A DNA stretch of 5,916 nt, taken from contig CAZXCQ010000338.1 in NCBI GenBank assembly GCA_964639275.1, forward strand, positions 1 through 5,916. The letters are read 5' to 3'. Shown here in pieces: positions 1 to 5,916 of the stretch. The notes below the pieces were generated by a model, which saw only the letters and a program-made list of their open reading frames with translations, was not told the DNA's origin and ran no database searches. How positions within the stretch are numbered: position 1 is the stretch's first letter; each line of letters starts with the position of its first letter. Both the position numbers and the translations under genes were made by a program. Source of the stretch: CAZXCQ01 sp964639275. Lineage in GTDB: Bacteria > Desulfobacterota > DSM-4660 > Desulfatiglandales > Desulfatiglandaceae.

Positions 1-26
1 TCAAACAGCGATACACCCTTCAAAAC

Positions 27-81
27 GGAACCCCCATACCCCTTGTCCCAGTGCCAATTTTAAAGAAAGCTAAATTGATAC
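27..81 (+). repeat. Copy A of short interspersed repeat, right half only
   Basis: This is a diverged partial copy of the element found intact at 1692-1784. Both begin with GGAACCCCCAT, differ in a 12-13 base middle segment, and then share GTGCCA followed by a 25-base tail of which 20 bases match, ending in TAAATTGATAC. The left arm of the central hairpin is not recognisable in the preceding 26 bases, so the copy is either internally deleted or eroded. No gene covers it. Bases 1-26 hold nothing I can name. Confidence 0.7.
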
Positions 82-85
82 GGTT

Positions 86-165
86 TTTTCAAGATTTGTA
101 CTTCGTGAGGGCATTGGGGGGGTTCGGAATCCTCATTGCCCGGATTTCAAAGGGCTAAAGTGTTA
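86..165 (-). repeat. Copy A' of short interspersed repeat, inverted orientation
   Basis: Read on the - strand, this stretch starts with TAACACT exactly where the intact element at 1692 starts. By eye it matches about 40 of the first 48 positions, including TTTGAAA, GGCAATG, GGATTC and GAACCCCC. The match continues more weakly through the central palindrome to TTTTCAA at 86-92. The last 15 or so bases expected at the far end are missing, and copy A abuts there instead. Bases 109-141 can form an imperfect hairpin matching the perfect one in the intact copy. An open frame crossing this region is not convincing as a gene. Confidence 0.7.
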
Positions 166-180
166 CTCGAGGCCCTTGTC

Positions 181-242
181 TGTCTGGGAGGGCCAACTAT
201 AGGCAATGGCCGAAACCGTGTCAAGCCAGACACCCCTTTTTT
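181..242 (+). terminator. Branched hairpin followed by T6, probable terminator
   Basis: TGTCTGG (181-187) is perfectly complementary to CCAGACA (226-232). Inside this closing stem, GGCCA (191-195) pairs with TGGCC (207-211). A CCCC run and then six T residues (237-242) follow. This looks like an intrinsic terminator for a + strand transcript entering from the left, and it lies before the rmuC promoter, which makes sense. The T tract begins 4 bases after the stem, which is not ideal. GGCCC (171-175) could instead pair with GGGCC (190-194), so other folds are possible. Confidence 0.45.
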
Positions 243-280
243 ATCAGGCATGAATAGATCCGGCCGGCGCCTATTTTTAC

Positions 281-309
281 TTGACAATTCAAGGCAAGAC
301 TATTCGAAT
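281..309 (+). promoter_or_regulatory. Probable sigma-70-type promoter for rmuC
   Basis: A consensus -35 hexamer, TTGACA, lies at 281-286. After a 17-base spacer comes TCGAAT at 304-309, which matches four of six positions of TATAAT including the essential last T. The predicted transcription start is near 316, leaving a leader of about 50 bases before the rmuC ATG. Its position just after the terminator-like hairpin supports it. Assignment is by eye; the -10 element is only moderate. Confidence 0.5.
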
Positions 310-368
310 ATGAGTCAATACTGGAGCTTGGGTCGAATGAGGACCCTTAAGACTTAAGAGAAGAGGTC

Positions 369-1595
369 ATGGACTGGGTTTCGCTATCCCTTGCCCTTTT
401 TGTGGGATTTGTTCTGGGGTTGGTGGTTGCCTTTGTGCTGAGGATTATTCAGTCAAAGACAGCCAAAGAGCTTGCTTATGAGCTGTTCCAGGAAAATGAG
501 GCGCAGCGTAAGGCGAATATCGAGACGATCATAGGGGACATGAAGGCCAACTTTGGAAGCCTTTCGCTGGATGCCCTGAGCAAATCAACAGAACAGTTCC
601 TGGAGCTGGCCAAATCAAAGCTGGATTTGGAAAGGGAGGTAAGCGCGAGGGAACTGGATGCAAAAAAGGGGCTTATCGATGCACAACTAAAAAAGATGGC
701 CACAGAGCTTGAAAATGTATCCGGGCTTGTCCAGAGACTTGAAAAGGACAGGGTGGAAAAGTTCGGAGAACTTGCGAGTCAGCTAAAGGCCGCGGGTGAA
801 CAGACCAGGGCCCTGATGCAGACGACCCATTCTCTCCGGGAAGCCCTGGCAAGCACCAAGGTCAGAGGGCAATGGGGAGAAAGGATGGCCGAAGATGTCC
901 TCAGAATGGTCGGGTTTATCGAGAATGTGAATTACCTCAAGCAGAAATCGGTCGAAGGTGTGGGCACGCGCCCGGACTTTACCTTTTTTCTCCCCCGGGA
1001 CCTGAGGCTAAATATGGATGTCAAGTTTCCTCTCGACAACTACATGCGGTTTTTGGAGGCGGAATCAGAGATTGAAAGGTCAAAGTTTCGGAATAACTTC
1101 CTGAGAGATGTCAAGGCCAGGATCAAGGAGGTCACCACCCGCGAATATATCAATCCGGAGCAAAACACCCTTGACTATGTTGTATTATTCATACCTAATG
1201 AAGAGGTGTATGCCTTTATACAAAGGCACGATAGCTCCATTCTGGACAATGGGATCAGGAATAAGGTGGTCCTCTGCTCCCCCATAACCCTTTTTGCCGT
1301 GCTGGCAGTGATTCGCCAGGCCGTGGATAATTTTGCCCTGGAGCGGACATCCAACGAGATTCTCTCTTTGCTGGGTGGCTTTAAGAAGCAGTGGCATGCA
1401 TTTTTGAAGAGGCTGGAGGTGTTGGGCAAACGGATAGGGGATGCCCAGAAGGAATATGAGGTGCTAACAACAACCCGGGTCAGACAGCTTGAAAGGCCTT
1501 TGAACAAGATCGAGGAGTTGAGAACCCAGCGGAAGATATCCTCAGCGCTTGAGGATGAAGAAGGTCTTCTTCCCCTAAAAGAAGGCTCTCAATGA
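369..1595 (+). CDS. rmuC: RmuC family protein (DNA rearrangement/recombination limiting factor)
   Basis: This 408-residue protein has the full RmuC layout. A single N-terminal membrane segment (about residues 4-27) is followed by a long charged coiled-coil region (about 35-150) and then the conserved RmuC core. In the core I see LREAL...KVRGQWGE (156-171), RPDFTFFLP (201-209), LNMDVKFPLDNY (214-225) and VVLFIPNE (271-278). The family has been linked to the PD-(D/E)XK nuclease fold; PD (202-203) and DVK (217-219) could be its active-site remnants. In E. coli, rmuC loss raises inversion between short inverted repeats, but the biochemical activity is not established. The ATG at 369 follows a purine-rich tract (356-366, AAGAGAAGAGG) acting as ribosome-binding site, and starts right at the membrane segment, as expected. 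The gene appears to be transcribed alone from the promoter at 281-309. The acidic tail after residue 390 looks non-conserved. Membrane anchoring facing the cytoplasm is inferred. Confidence 0.94.
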   Translation: MDWVSLSLALFVGFVLGLVVAFVLRIIQSKTAKELAYELFQENEAQRKANIETIIGDMKANFGSLSLDALSKSTEQFLELAKSKLDLEREVSARELDAKKGLIDAQLKKMATELENVSGLVQRLEKDRVEKFGELASQLKAAGEQTRALMQTTHSLREALASTKVRGQWGERMAEDVLRMVGFIENVNYLKQKSVEGVGTRPDFTFFLPRDLRLNMDVKFPLDNYMRFLEAESEIERSKFRNNFLRDVKARIKEVTTREYINPEQNTLDYVVLFIPNEEVYAFIQRHDSSILDNGIRNKVVLCSPITLFAVLAVIRQAVDNFALERTSNEILSLLGGFKKQWHAFLKRLEVLGKRIGDAQKEYEVLTTTRVRQLERPLNKIEELRTQRKISSALEDEEGLLPLKEGSQ

Positions 1596-1603
1596 CCGGT
1601 GAT

Positions 1604-1644
1604 TTCCTCATTTGGTCTCCCCCCTTTGGGCGGGAATGAAGGAA
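1604..1644 (+). terminator. Long imperfect hairpin after rmuC, terminator candidate
   Basis: TTCCTCATT (1604-1612) pairs with AATGAAGGAA (1635-1644) across one bulged A. An inner stem of two CCC/GGG blocks (1619-1624 with 1628-1634, one bulged C) closes on a TTT loop. It begins 8 bases after the rmuC stop. No T tract follows (the next bases are AAGTGG), so it is not a classical intrinsic terminator. It may protect the 3' end of the message or mark a Rho-type end. Confidence 0.35.
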
Positions 1645-1682
1645 AAGTGGCATTGATGGGTTTTTAGGAAACCATAAAACTT

Positions 1683-1793
1683 GTTCGGCTGTAACACTCT
1701 AGGCGTTTGAAAGCATGGCAATGGGGATTCGGAACCCCCATTGCCATGCCGGGGTGCCAGTTTTGAAAATAGTTAAATTGATACGTTCGGCTG
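1683..1793. repeat. 9-bp direct repeats flanking the intact element
   Basis: GTTCGGCTG occurs at 1683-1691 and again at 1785-1793. The two copies sit exactly against the two ends of the 93-bp repeat element (1692-1784), whose boundaries were defined independently by comparison with the copies at 27-165. This is the arrangement left by a target-site duplication. An alternative is that the first base belongs to the element, making the duplication 8 bp. Confidence 0.5.
1692..1784 (+). repeat. Intact copy B of short structured repeat, MITE/REP-like
   Basis: This 93-bp non-coding element runs from TAACACT to TTGATAC. Its centre is a perfect 14-bp stem, GCATGGCAATGGGG (1713-1726) against 1736-1749, with the 9-base loop ATTCGGAAC. 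The ends are imperfect inverted repeats if one flanking G is counted: GTAACACTCTAG against GTATCAATTTAA, 8 of 12 positions matching. Two diverged copies lie at 27-81 and 86-165 in the same window. It has no coding capacity, so any movement would need proteins supplied elsewhere. I do not recognise it as a named family. Confidence 0.7.
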
Positions 1794-1813
1794 AGGTTTA
1801 GCCGCATTAGGAG
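1788..1813 (+). promoter_or_regulatory. Ribosome-binding site of cyclase gene with upstream hairpin
   Basis: AGGAG at 1809-1813 is a good Shine-Dalgarno sequence. It is 9 bases from GTG at 1823 but only 3 bases from the longer TTG start at 1817, so it favours GTG. Directly before it, CGGCT (1788-1792) and AGCCG (1800-1804) form a 5-bp hairpin with a 7-base loop, which could sit next to the ribosome site. A regulatory effect is speculation. Confidence 0.5.
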
Positions 1814-1822
1814 TTTTTGGAC

Positions 1823-3958
1823 GTGTCTAAATTTTCTGATGGTCGCAAAAAGGCCTATAAAGAGCGCGACTGGGATAAGGTAATCGAATACGCAGAGATG
1901 GAACTCAGGGAAGACCCGGAAAATATCAAGGCCCTCAACGATCTTTCCTATGCCTGTTTCAACAGACAAGACTATGACCGGGCCCTTTCCCTGTGCGAAA
2001 GGATCTATGAATTGACCCCCCAACGGGACGTGGCCGTCCAGTCCCAGAAACTTGGCACCCGCTACATGCGACACCATGAGATCCTGGGCGAGATATACTA
2101 TCTGCGTGGAAGGGACGATGATGCCCTCAAGATATTTGAACAGCTCAAGGTCCTTGGGCCTCTTTTTTCCAAAAAGTACGGCCTTTCAGCCAGGATTTAT
2201 GTCCGGAGAGGGGACTATACGGCCGCGGCAAAAGAATATCTGGACATGGCAGTCCATTGCCCCCGGCATTTTAACGAGGCCGCTGCCGGCCTGCTCGACC
2301 TCGTTGATATGGATCCCCTGAACGATGCCCTGTACCAGGCGTTTTTTGAGATCTACACCGAATCAAACCAGCTCCAGAGCATTATCTCCAGTTACGAGGC
2401 CATGCGAAGTACCGGCAAGGCCAAAGATCGGTTTCTCTTTACCCTCATTCACCTCTATCACCTCTCAAACGAAAATGATAAGGCCATGGAGATTCTCCAA
2501 GAAGAGATCAAACAAAGACCGGATCATCCGCACCTCCAGATATTTCTGGGAAAGGTTCTTCAGGCCCAAATGGAGTTTACTCAGGCGGAAACATGCATCA
2601 AGAAGGCCGTATCCCTTGATTCACGGAATCGCATCAGATATCGCAAGTTTTACGGTGCCCTGATCGAGGATCGGCAGAGGGCTGAGCAAAGGCTCAAGGC
2701 CGCTGTAAGCGATCATCTCAAGAACAAGCGGTGCGCGGAGGCCATCCGGAGCTGCGAGCAACTGCTCAAAATCAATGCCAAGAACAGGGCCTACGAGGTC
2801 GCCCTCTCCAGGGTGATCGACAACGCAATCACCATCGAGCTGGCCCAAGGAAACATCCAGGAGGCCGTTATTCTCATTGACCGCCTGGCGACCTTTGAAA
2901 AGGTCAACCCTGAGATCCCGGAGAAGGTAAAGGCCTTGCGACAGCGGCTTTCTGACCGCCGCATTGAGGTCTATGAGAACATGATATCTGGCGGGGAGGT
3001 CGAAGGGGATAATCTGAATCGGGTTCGGTTTGAATTGGCCCAGTTGTATATGGACGAGGGCAGGAATACGGATCGGGCCATCGGCCTGCTGGGGGAGGTA
3101 ATCCAATCGGGCGGTCAATATGAAATTGATTCGCGATACCGGATTGCCCTTCACCTGCTCAAGTCCAGGGACCTTGATTCGGCGGAGATGCACGTCCAGA
3201 AATTTGCGGCACTCCCCTGCTCGGATGATCGGGTAAAGTCCCAGATGTATGAATTGGGAGGGGCCTGCGAGGCAGCGGGTTTGAAACACCAGGCCCGTAC
3301 CCTGTTTAACAAGATACTCATGGCGGATAAGGGATTCAGGGATGTGGCCGAGCGGGTGGAGATCCTGAAACAACCGGCAGGCGGCAGGGAGATCCCCGAG
3401 GCCGTCATGGTACTCGATGTCTGTGAATCGTCAAGAATAATGGACCTATTCGGGGATGAAGCCACCTACCAACTAAAGAATGCCCTTGAAGGGATCGCCT
3501 TCCCCATCTTCAAAGACCGCAAATCAGATTTCTCCAAAAGCACGGGCGATGGCTTCCTGGTGACCTTTCCCAATTCCAGACAGGCAGTGGATGCCGCAAT
3601 CCGCATCCTGAAAGGGACCGGCAACTACAATTTGAGGGTGGTTGACGGCCCCCAGATCCATTTGAGATTTGGCATTCATTTTGGGGCGGTTCGGGTCCGG
3701 CCCGACGGCGACCGCCATGGCACCAATGTCAACATCCCCTTCCGGGTGGAAGGCCTCAAGGGAAAAGACCTGATCGAGGTCGAAGGGGGCGTCTCAAAAG
3801 AGGGGTTTCCAGCCAGGGATCGTATCCTGATTACCGAGGCAGTCCACCACGATATCTCCGGCAGCGACCAATATCATGTGAGATATCTGGGCCTCTTTGA
3901 GCTGCGGAACATCACCGGCGTTCACAAGATCTACGAAGTACTCTCAGAAGGGGCGTAG
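1823..3958 (+). CDS. TPR-repeat protein with C-terminal class III adenylyl/guanylyl cyclase domain
   Basis: This protein of about 711 residues (counted here from GTG at 1823; TTG at 1817 would add two) has no signal peptide or membrane segment, so it should be cytoplasmic. Residues 1-510 are helical with about nine TPR-like repeats, for example near 35-68, 82-112, 116-148, 203-234, 236-268 and 398-431. Such repeats usually bind proteins. Residues 524-708 form a class III nucleotidyl cyclase domain. I place both metal-binding aspartates (D532 in VMVLDV, D576 in STGDGF), the adenine-selecting pair (K572, D630) and the transition-state pair (N637, R641 in NVNIPFR). The domain ends with the usual LFELRNITGVHKIYEVL-type strand. 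It should therefore be catalytically competent as a homodimer and probably makes cAMP. That is predicted, not shown. The TPR part is at the N-terminus and no AAA-ATPase domain lies between. It ends 28 bp inside the 3' end of mnmG. No promoter is obvious in the gap upstream. Confidence 0.85.
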   Translation: MSKFSDGRKKAYKERDWDKVIEYAEMELREDPENIKALNDLSYACFNRQDYDRALSLCERIYELTPQRDVAVQSQKLGTRYMRHHEILGEIYYLRGRDDDALKIFEQLKVLGPLFSKKYGLSARIYVRRGDYTAAAKEYLDMAVHCPRHFNEAAAGLLDLVDMDPLNDALYQAFFEIYTESNQLQSIISSYEAMRSTGKAKDRFLFTLIHLYHLSNENDKAMEILQEEIKQRPDHPHLQIFLGKVLQAQMEFTQAETCIKKAVSLDSRNRIRYRKFYGALIEDRQRAEQRLKAAVSDHLKNKRCAEAIRSCEQLLKINAKNRAYEVALSRVIDNAITIELAQGNIQEAVILIDRLATFEKVNPEIPEKVKALRQRLSDRRIEVYENMISGGEVEGDNLNRVRFELAQLYMDEGRNTDRAIGLLGEVIQSGGQYEIDSRYRIALHLLKSRDLDSAEMHVQKFAALPCSDDRVKSQMYELGGACEAAGLKHQARTLFNKILMADKGFRDVAERVEILKQPAGGREIPEAVMVLDVCESSRIMDLFGDEATYQLKNALEGIAFPIFKDRKSDFSKSTGDGFLVTFPNSRQAVDAAIRILKGTGNYNLRVVDGPQIHLRFGIHFGAVRVRPDGDRHGTNVNIPFRVEGLKGKDLIEVEGGVSKEGFPARDRILITEAVHHDISGSDQYHVRYLGLFELRNITGVHKIYEVLSEGA

Positions 3959-5826
3959 GCCTTGAGTTTTGCCAGGTGGACCTGAATCGCCATAATCGCG
4001 GCAGGGGTGACGCCGGAGACCCTGGATGCCTGCCCAAGCGAGATGGGCCTGACCCTGTTTAGCTTCTCCCTGATCTCTGTCGAGAGCCCGTGGATCGTCT
4101 GATAGTCCGTATCCTCGGGGAGCGTGGTCTCTTCTATCCGTTTGAGCTTTTGCACCTGACGCTCCTGACGGCCGATATATCCCTCATACTTGACCCTCGT
4201 CTCCACCTCAAAGGCCACCTGATCCTCTACCTCCAAAAGACCTTTATCAAAGAGATGGAGGTGGTCAAAAAATATCTCGTTTCTCCTGAGAAGCTGCTCC
4301 AGGGAGGTGGGATTCTTGATGGGGGCTGAATTCAACCCCTTCAATCTGTCCAGCACCCAGGCCTCTGGCCTCAAGGTGAACTCCCGCAACCGGCCAAGCA
4401 GCTTCTCGACCTTATCTCTCTTCTTGCAGAATTCTCGATACACATCATCAGCGACAAGCCCCAAACGATGTCCCAGATCCCTGAGTCTAAAATCGGCATT
4501 GTCTTCCCTGAGCAGAAGGCGATACTCGGCCCTTGAGGTAAACATGCGATAGGGCTCGTTGGTCCCCTTGGTAACCAGGTCATCAATCAGTACCCCGGTA
4601 TAGGCCTCTGATCTCTTGAGAATCAACGGCTCCTCCCCGCGGATCTTTAACACCGCATTGATCCCGGCCATGAGGCCCTGGGCCGCGGCCTCTTCGTAGC
4701 CCGAGGTCCCATTGATCTGACCGGCATGGAACAGGCCTTTGACCAGCTTGGTTTCCTGGGTGGGTTTGAGCTGAAGCGGGTTGATGTAGTCGTATTCAAT
4801 GGCGTATCCGGGTCTCACGATATCCGCCCTTTCCAGACCGGGGACCGACCGGACCATCCGGATCTGGACATCAACGGGCAGACTGGTGGCCAGCCCATTG
4901 GGATAGACCTCGGCCGTATCCAGACCCTCTGGCTCTAGAAATATCTGGTGCCTCTCCTTTTCGGTAAAACGGACCACCTTATCCTCAATGGAGGGACAAT
5001 ATCTGGTACCAATCCCCTTGATGATCCCGCTGTAGAGGGGGGATCGGTCCAGTCCCTGTCTGATAAACTCGTGCGTCCTGCTGGTGGTATGGGTGATATG
5101 GCATGGCACTTGCGGCAAGGGGATCTTCGTGGTCGAAAAGGAAAAGGGCCTTGGATTTTTGTCCCCCCACTGGACCGCCAGCCCCTCATAATCGATGGCC
5201 CTCCCGTTTAGACGGGGGGTGGTTCCGGTCTTTAATCGTCCCAGGTTGAAACCCAGTTTTTCAAGCTGCAAAGAGAGCCGTTGGGATGGGGGGTCCCCCA
5301 TACGGCCGGCCGGGAAATGGTCAAGACCGATATGAATCAGCCCCCTCATAAAGGTCCCGGTGGTCAGAATCACCGTCTTTGAACGGAATTGTTCATGAAT
5401 CCCCGTCTCAACCCCATAGACCCTGCCATCCTTGACCAGCAGCCTGTCGGTCATGGCCTGGCGGATATCCAGATGGGGCTGGTTTTCCAACACCGACTTC
5501 ATGCGCTTTCGGTAAAGATCCCGATCGTTCTGAGACCGGGAACCCTGGACTGCCAGGCCCTTGCGGGTATTGAGACGCCTGAACTGTATCCCGGTCTGGT
5601 CGGCGTTTTTGGCCATCTCCCCCCCCAGGGCATCGATCTCTTTGACCAGGTGCCCCTTGGCCAGCCCGCCAATGGCCGGGTTACAACTCATGGCCGCGAT
5701 ATGATCAAGATTTATGGTGAGAAGAAGCGTCGGGTGGCCCATCCTGGCCGCTGCCAGTGCGGCCTCACAGCCGGCATGGCCGGCCCCAACCACGATCACA
5801 TCATATTCTTTGTCGTAGACAGACAT
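3931..5826 (-). CDS. mnmG: tRNA uridine-5-carboxymethylaminomethyl modification enzyme MnmG (GidA)
   Basis: With its partner GTPase MnmE, MnmG uses FAD, a methylene-tetrahydrofolate carbon and glycine or ammonium to modify wobble uridine 34 of certain tRNAs. The 631 residues match the usual length (E. coli about 629). The FAD-binding GAGHAGCE lies at 14-21, CNPAIGGLAKGH at 48-59, RLKTGTTPRL at 197-206 and TRYCPSIEDK at 274-283. C48 and C277 match the two functionally important cysteines of the E. coli enzyme. GQINGTSGYEEAAAQG is at 369-384, and the C-terminal MnmE/tRNA-binding domain carries KYEGYIGRQ at 546-554. The ATG at 5826 is the first possible start after an in-frame TAA, yet no Shine-Dalgarno sequence precedes it. 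In a usually conserved stretch, L91 and Q94 (KGLAVQGSR) replace the Pro and Arg seen in E. coli. mnmE is not in this window; any upstream neighbour lies past the right edge. Confidence 0.98.
   Translation of the reverse strand: MSVYDKEYDVIVVGAGHAGCEAALAAARMGHPTLLLTINLDHIAAMSCNPAIGGLAKGHLVKEIDALGGEMAKNADQTGIQFRRLNTRKGLAVQGSRSQNDRDLYRKRMKSVLENQPHLDIRQAMTDRLLVKDGRVYGVETGIHEQFRSKTVILTTGTFMRGLIHIGLDHFPAGRMGDPPSQRLSLQLEKLGFNLGRLKTGTTPRLNGRAIDYEGLAVQWGDKNPRPFSFSTTKIPLPQVPCHITHTTSRTHEFIRQGLDRSPLYSGIIKGIGTRYCPSIEDKVVRFTEKERHQIFLEPEGLDTAEVYPNGLATSLPVDVQIRMVRSVPGLERADIVRPGYAIEYDYINPLQLKPTQETKLVKGLFHAGQINGTSGYEEAAAQGLMAGINAVLKIRGEEPLILKRSEAYTGVLIDDLVTKGTNEPYRMFTSRAEYRLLLREDNADFRLRDLGHRLGLVADDVYREFCKKRDKVEKLLGRLREFTLRPEAWVLDRLKGLNSAPIKNPTSLEQLLRRNEIFFDHLHLFDKGLLEVEDQVAFEVETRVKYEGYIGRQERQVQKLKRIEETTLPEDTDYQTIHGLSTEIREKLNRVRPISLGQASRVSGVTPAAIMAIQVHLAKLKAYAPSESTS
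3943..3970 (+). terminator. Weak terminator candidate at the end of the cyclase gene
   Basis: CTCA (3943-3946) plus AGG (3949-3951), with two bulged bases between, can pair with CCTTGAG (3960-3966), leaving an 8-base loop that contains the stop codon. TTTT follows at 3967-3970. It lies inside the final mnmG codons on the other strand. The stem is short and bulged, so this is tentative. I found no better terminator for either convergent gene. Confidence 0.25.
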
Positions 5827-5864
5827 CGTGAAGAGATCAAAAATCGGCTGGTCCTTGACTTATT

Positions 5865-5894
5865 GTCCTGCGGACTCCCCACCTATCGGCGGGG
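5865..5894 (-). promoter_or_regulatory. Two tandem hairpins in the mnmG leader
   Basis: On the - strand, CCCCGCC and GGTGGGG (5894-5877) form a 7-bp stem with a GATA loop. One pair is G-U, which works only in - strand RNA; on the + strand it would be an A-C mismatch. A second small hairpin, GTCC-GCA-GGAC (5875-5865), follows. They lie about 40-70 bases before the mnmG start. With no T tract they are not a classical terminator. They could be leader structure or the tail of an upstream transcript. I saw no convincing promoter in 5827-5916. Confidence 0.35.
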
Positions 5895-5916
5895 CCCCGG
5901 TTTCCAAATTACAAAC

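Noticed and set aside
27..165. CRISPR-like repeat array in the left flank
   Set aside because: There are only two copies, in opposite orientation and abutting, without regular spacers. They match a dispersed palindromic element instead.
136..357. 73-codon open frame starting with TTG upstream of rmuC
   Set aside because: It begins inside the inverted repeat copy, runs through the branched hairpin, T6 tract and rmuC promoter, lacks a ribosome-binding site and shows no recognisable protein features.
1778..1805. Possible promoter for the cyclase gene using TTGATA inside the repeat as -35
   Set aside because: No acceptable -10 hexamer occurs 16-18 bases downstream; that region is GC-rich hairpin sequence (AGCCGC).
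1664..2077. 137-codon - strand open frame spanning the rmuC-cyclase gap
   Set aside because: It crosses the structured repeat element and the start of the cyclase gene on the opposite strand, and no motif is recognisable. It is most likely an open stretch by chance.
2621..3373. 250-codon open frame on the - strand
   Set aside because: It lies wholly antisense to the TPR region of the cyclase gene, whose reading frame encodes clear repeats. The antisense translation shows no family signature.
5877..5898. Intrinsic terminator near the right edge
   Set aside because: The GC-rich stem has no T tract after it on either strand within the window.

Overview
The window holds three protein-coding genes and two structured intergenic stretches. 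On the + strand are a RmuC-family protein (369-1595) and a large soluble protein with N-terminal TPR repeats and a C-terminal class III nucleotidyl cyclase domain (GTG start at 1823, stop at 3958). On the - strand is mnmG/gidA, the tRNA wobble-uridine modification enzyme (5826 down to 3931), essentially full length. The cyclase gene and mnmG converge and share 28 bp at their 3' ends. The sequence looks like chromosomal DNA of a Gram-negative bacterium. The TPR-cyclase protein and the MnmG sequence variants would fit a deltaproteobacterium (Desulfobacterota), but that is a soft inference and nothing here fixes the species.

Layout. Bases 1-368 have no convincing gene. They contain two diverged copies of a short structured repeat, one in each orientation (27-81 and 86-165), then a branched hairpin followed by T6 (181-242, probably the terminator of a transcript entering from the left), then a good sigma-70-type promoter (281-309) placed to drive rmuC. 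The 227-bp gap between rmuC and the cyclase gene holds a long imperfect hairpin just after the rmuC stop and the best copy of the same repeat (1692-1784). That copy has a perfect 14-bp central stem and is bracketed by a 9-bp direct repeat. The 90 bases right of the mnmG start hold two small hairpins in the mnmG leader.

Functional reading. The genes do not form an obvious pathway: RmuC is linked to DNA rearrangement and repair, the cyclase to second-messenger signalling, and MnmG to translation. The least explained structure is the repeat family. It has imperfect terminal inverted repeats, a central palindrome and a duplication-like flank, so it resembles a MITE- or REP-like element, and oppositely oriented copies flank rmuC. 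The TPR-cyclase is the most interesting protein: all six residues expected for metal binding, adenine recognition and transition-state stabilisation in a class III adenylyl cyclase can be placed. I see no phage genes, transposase gene, CRISPR array, tRNA or rRNA.
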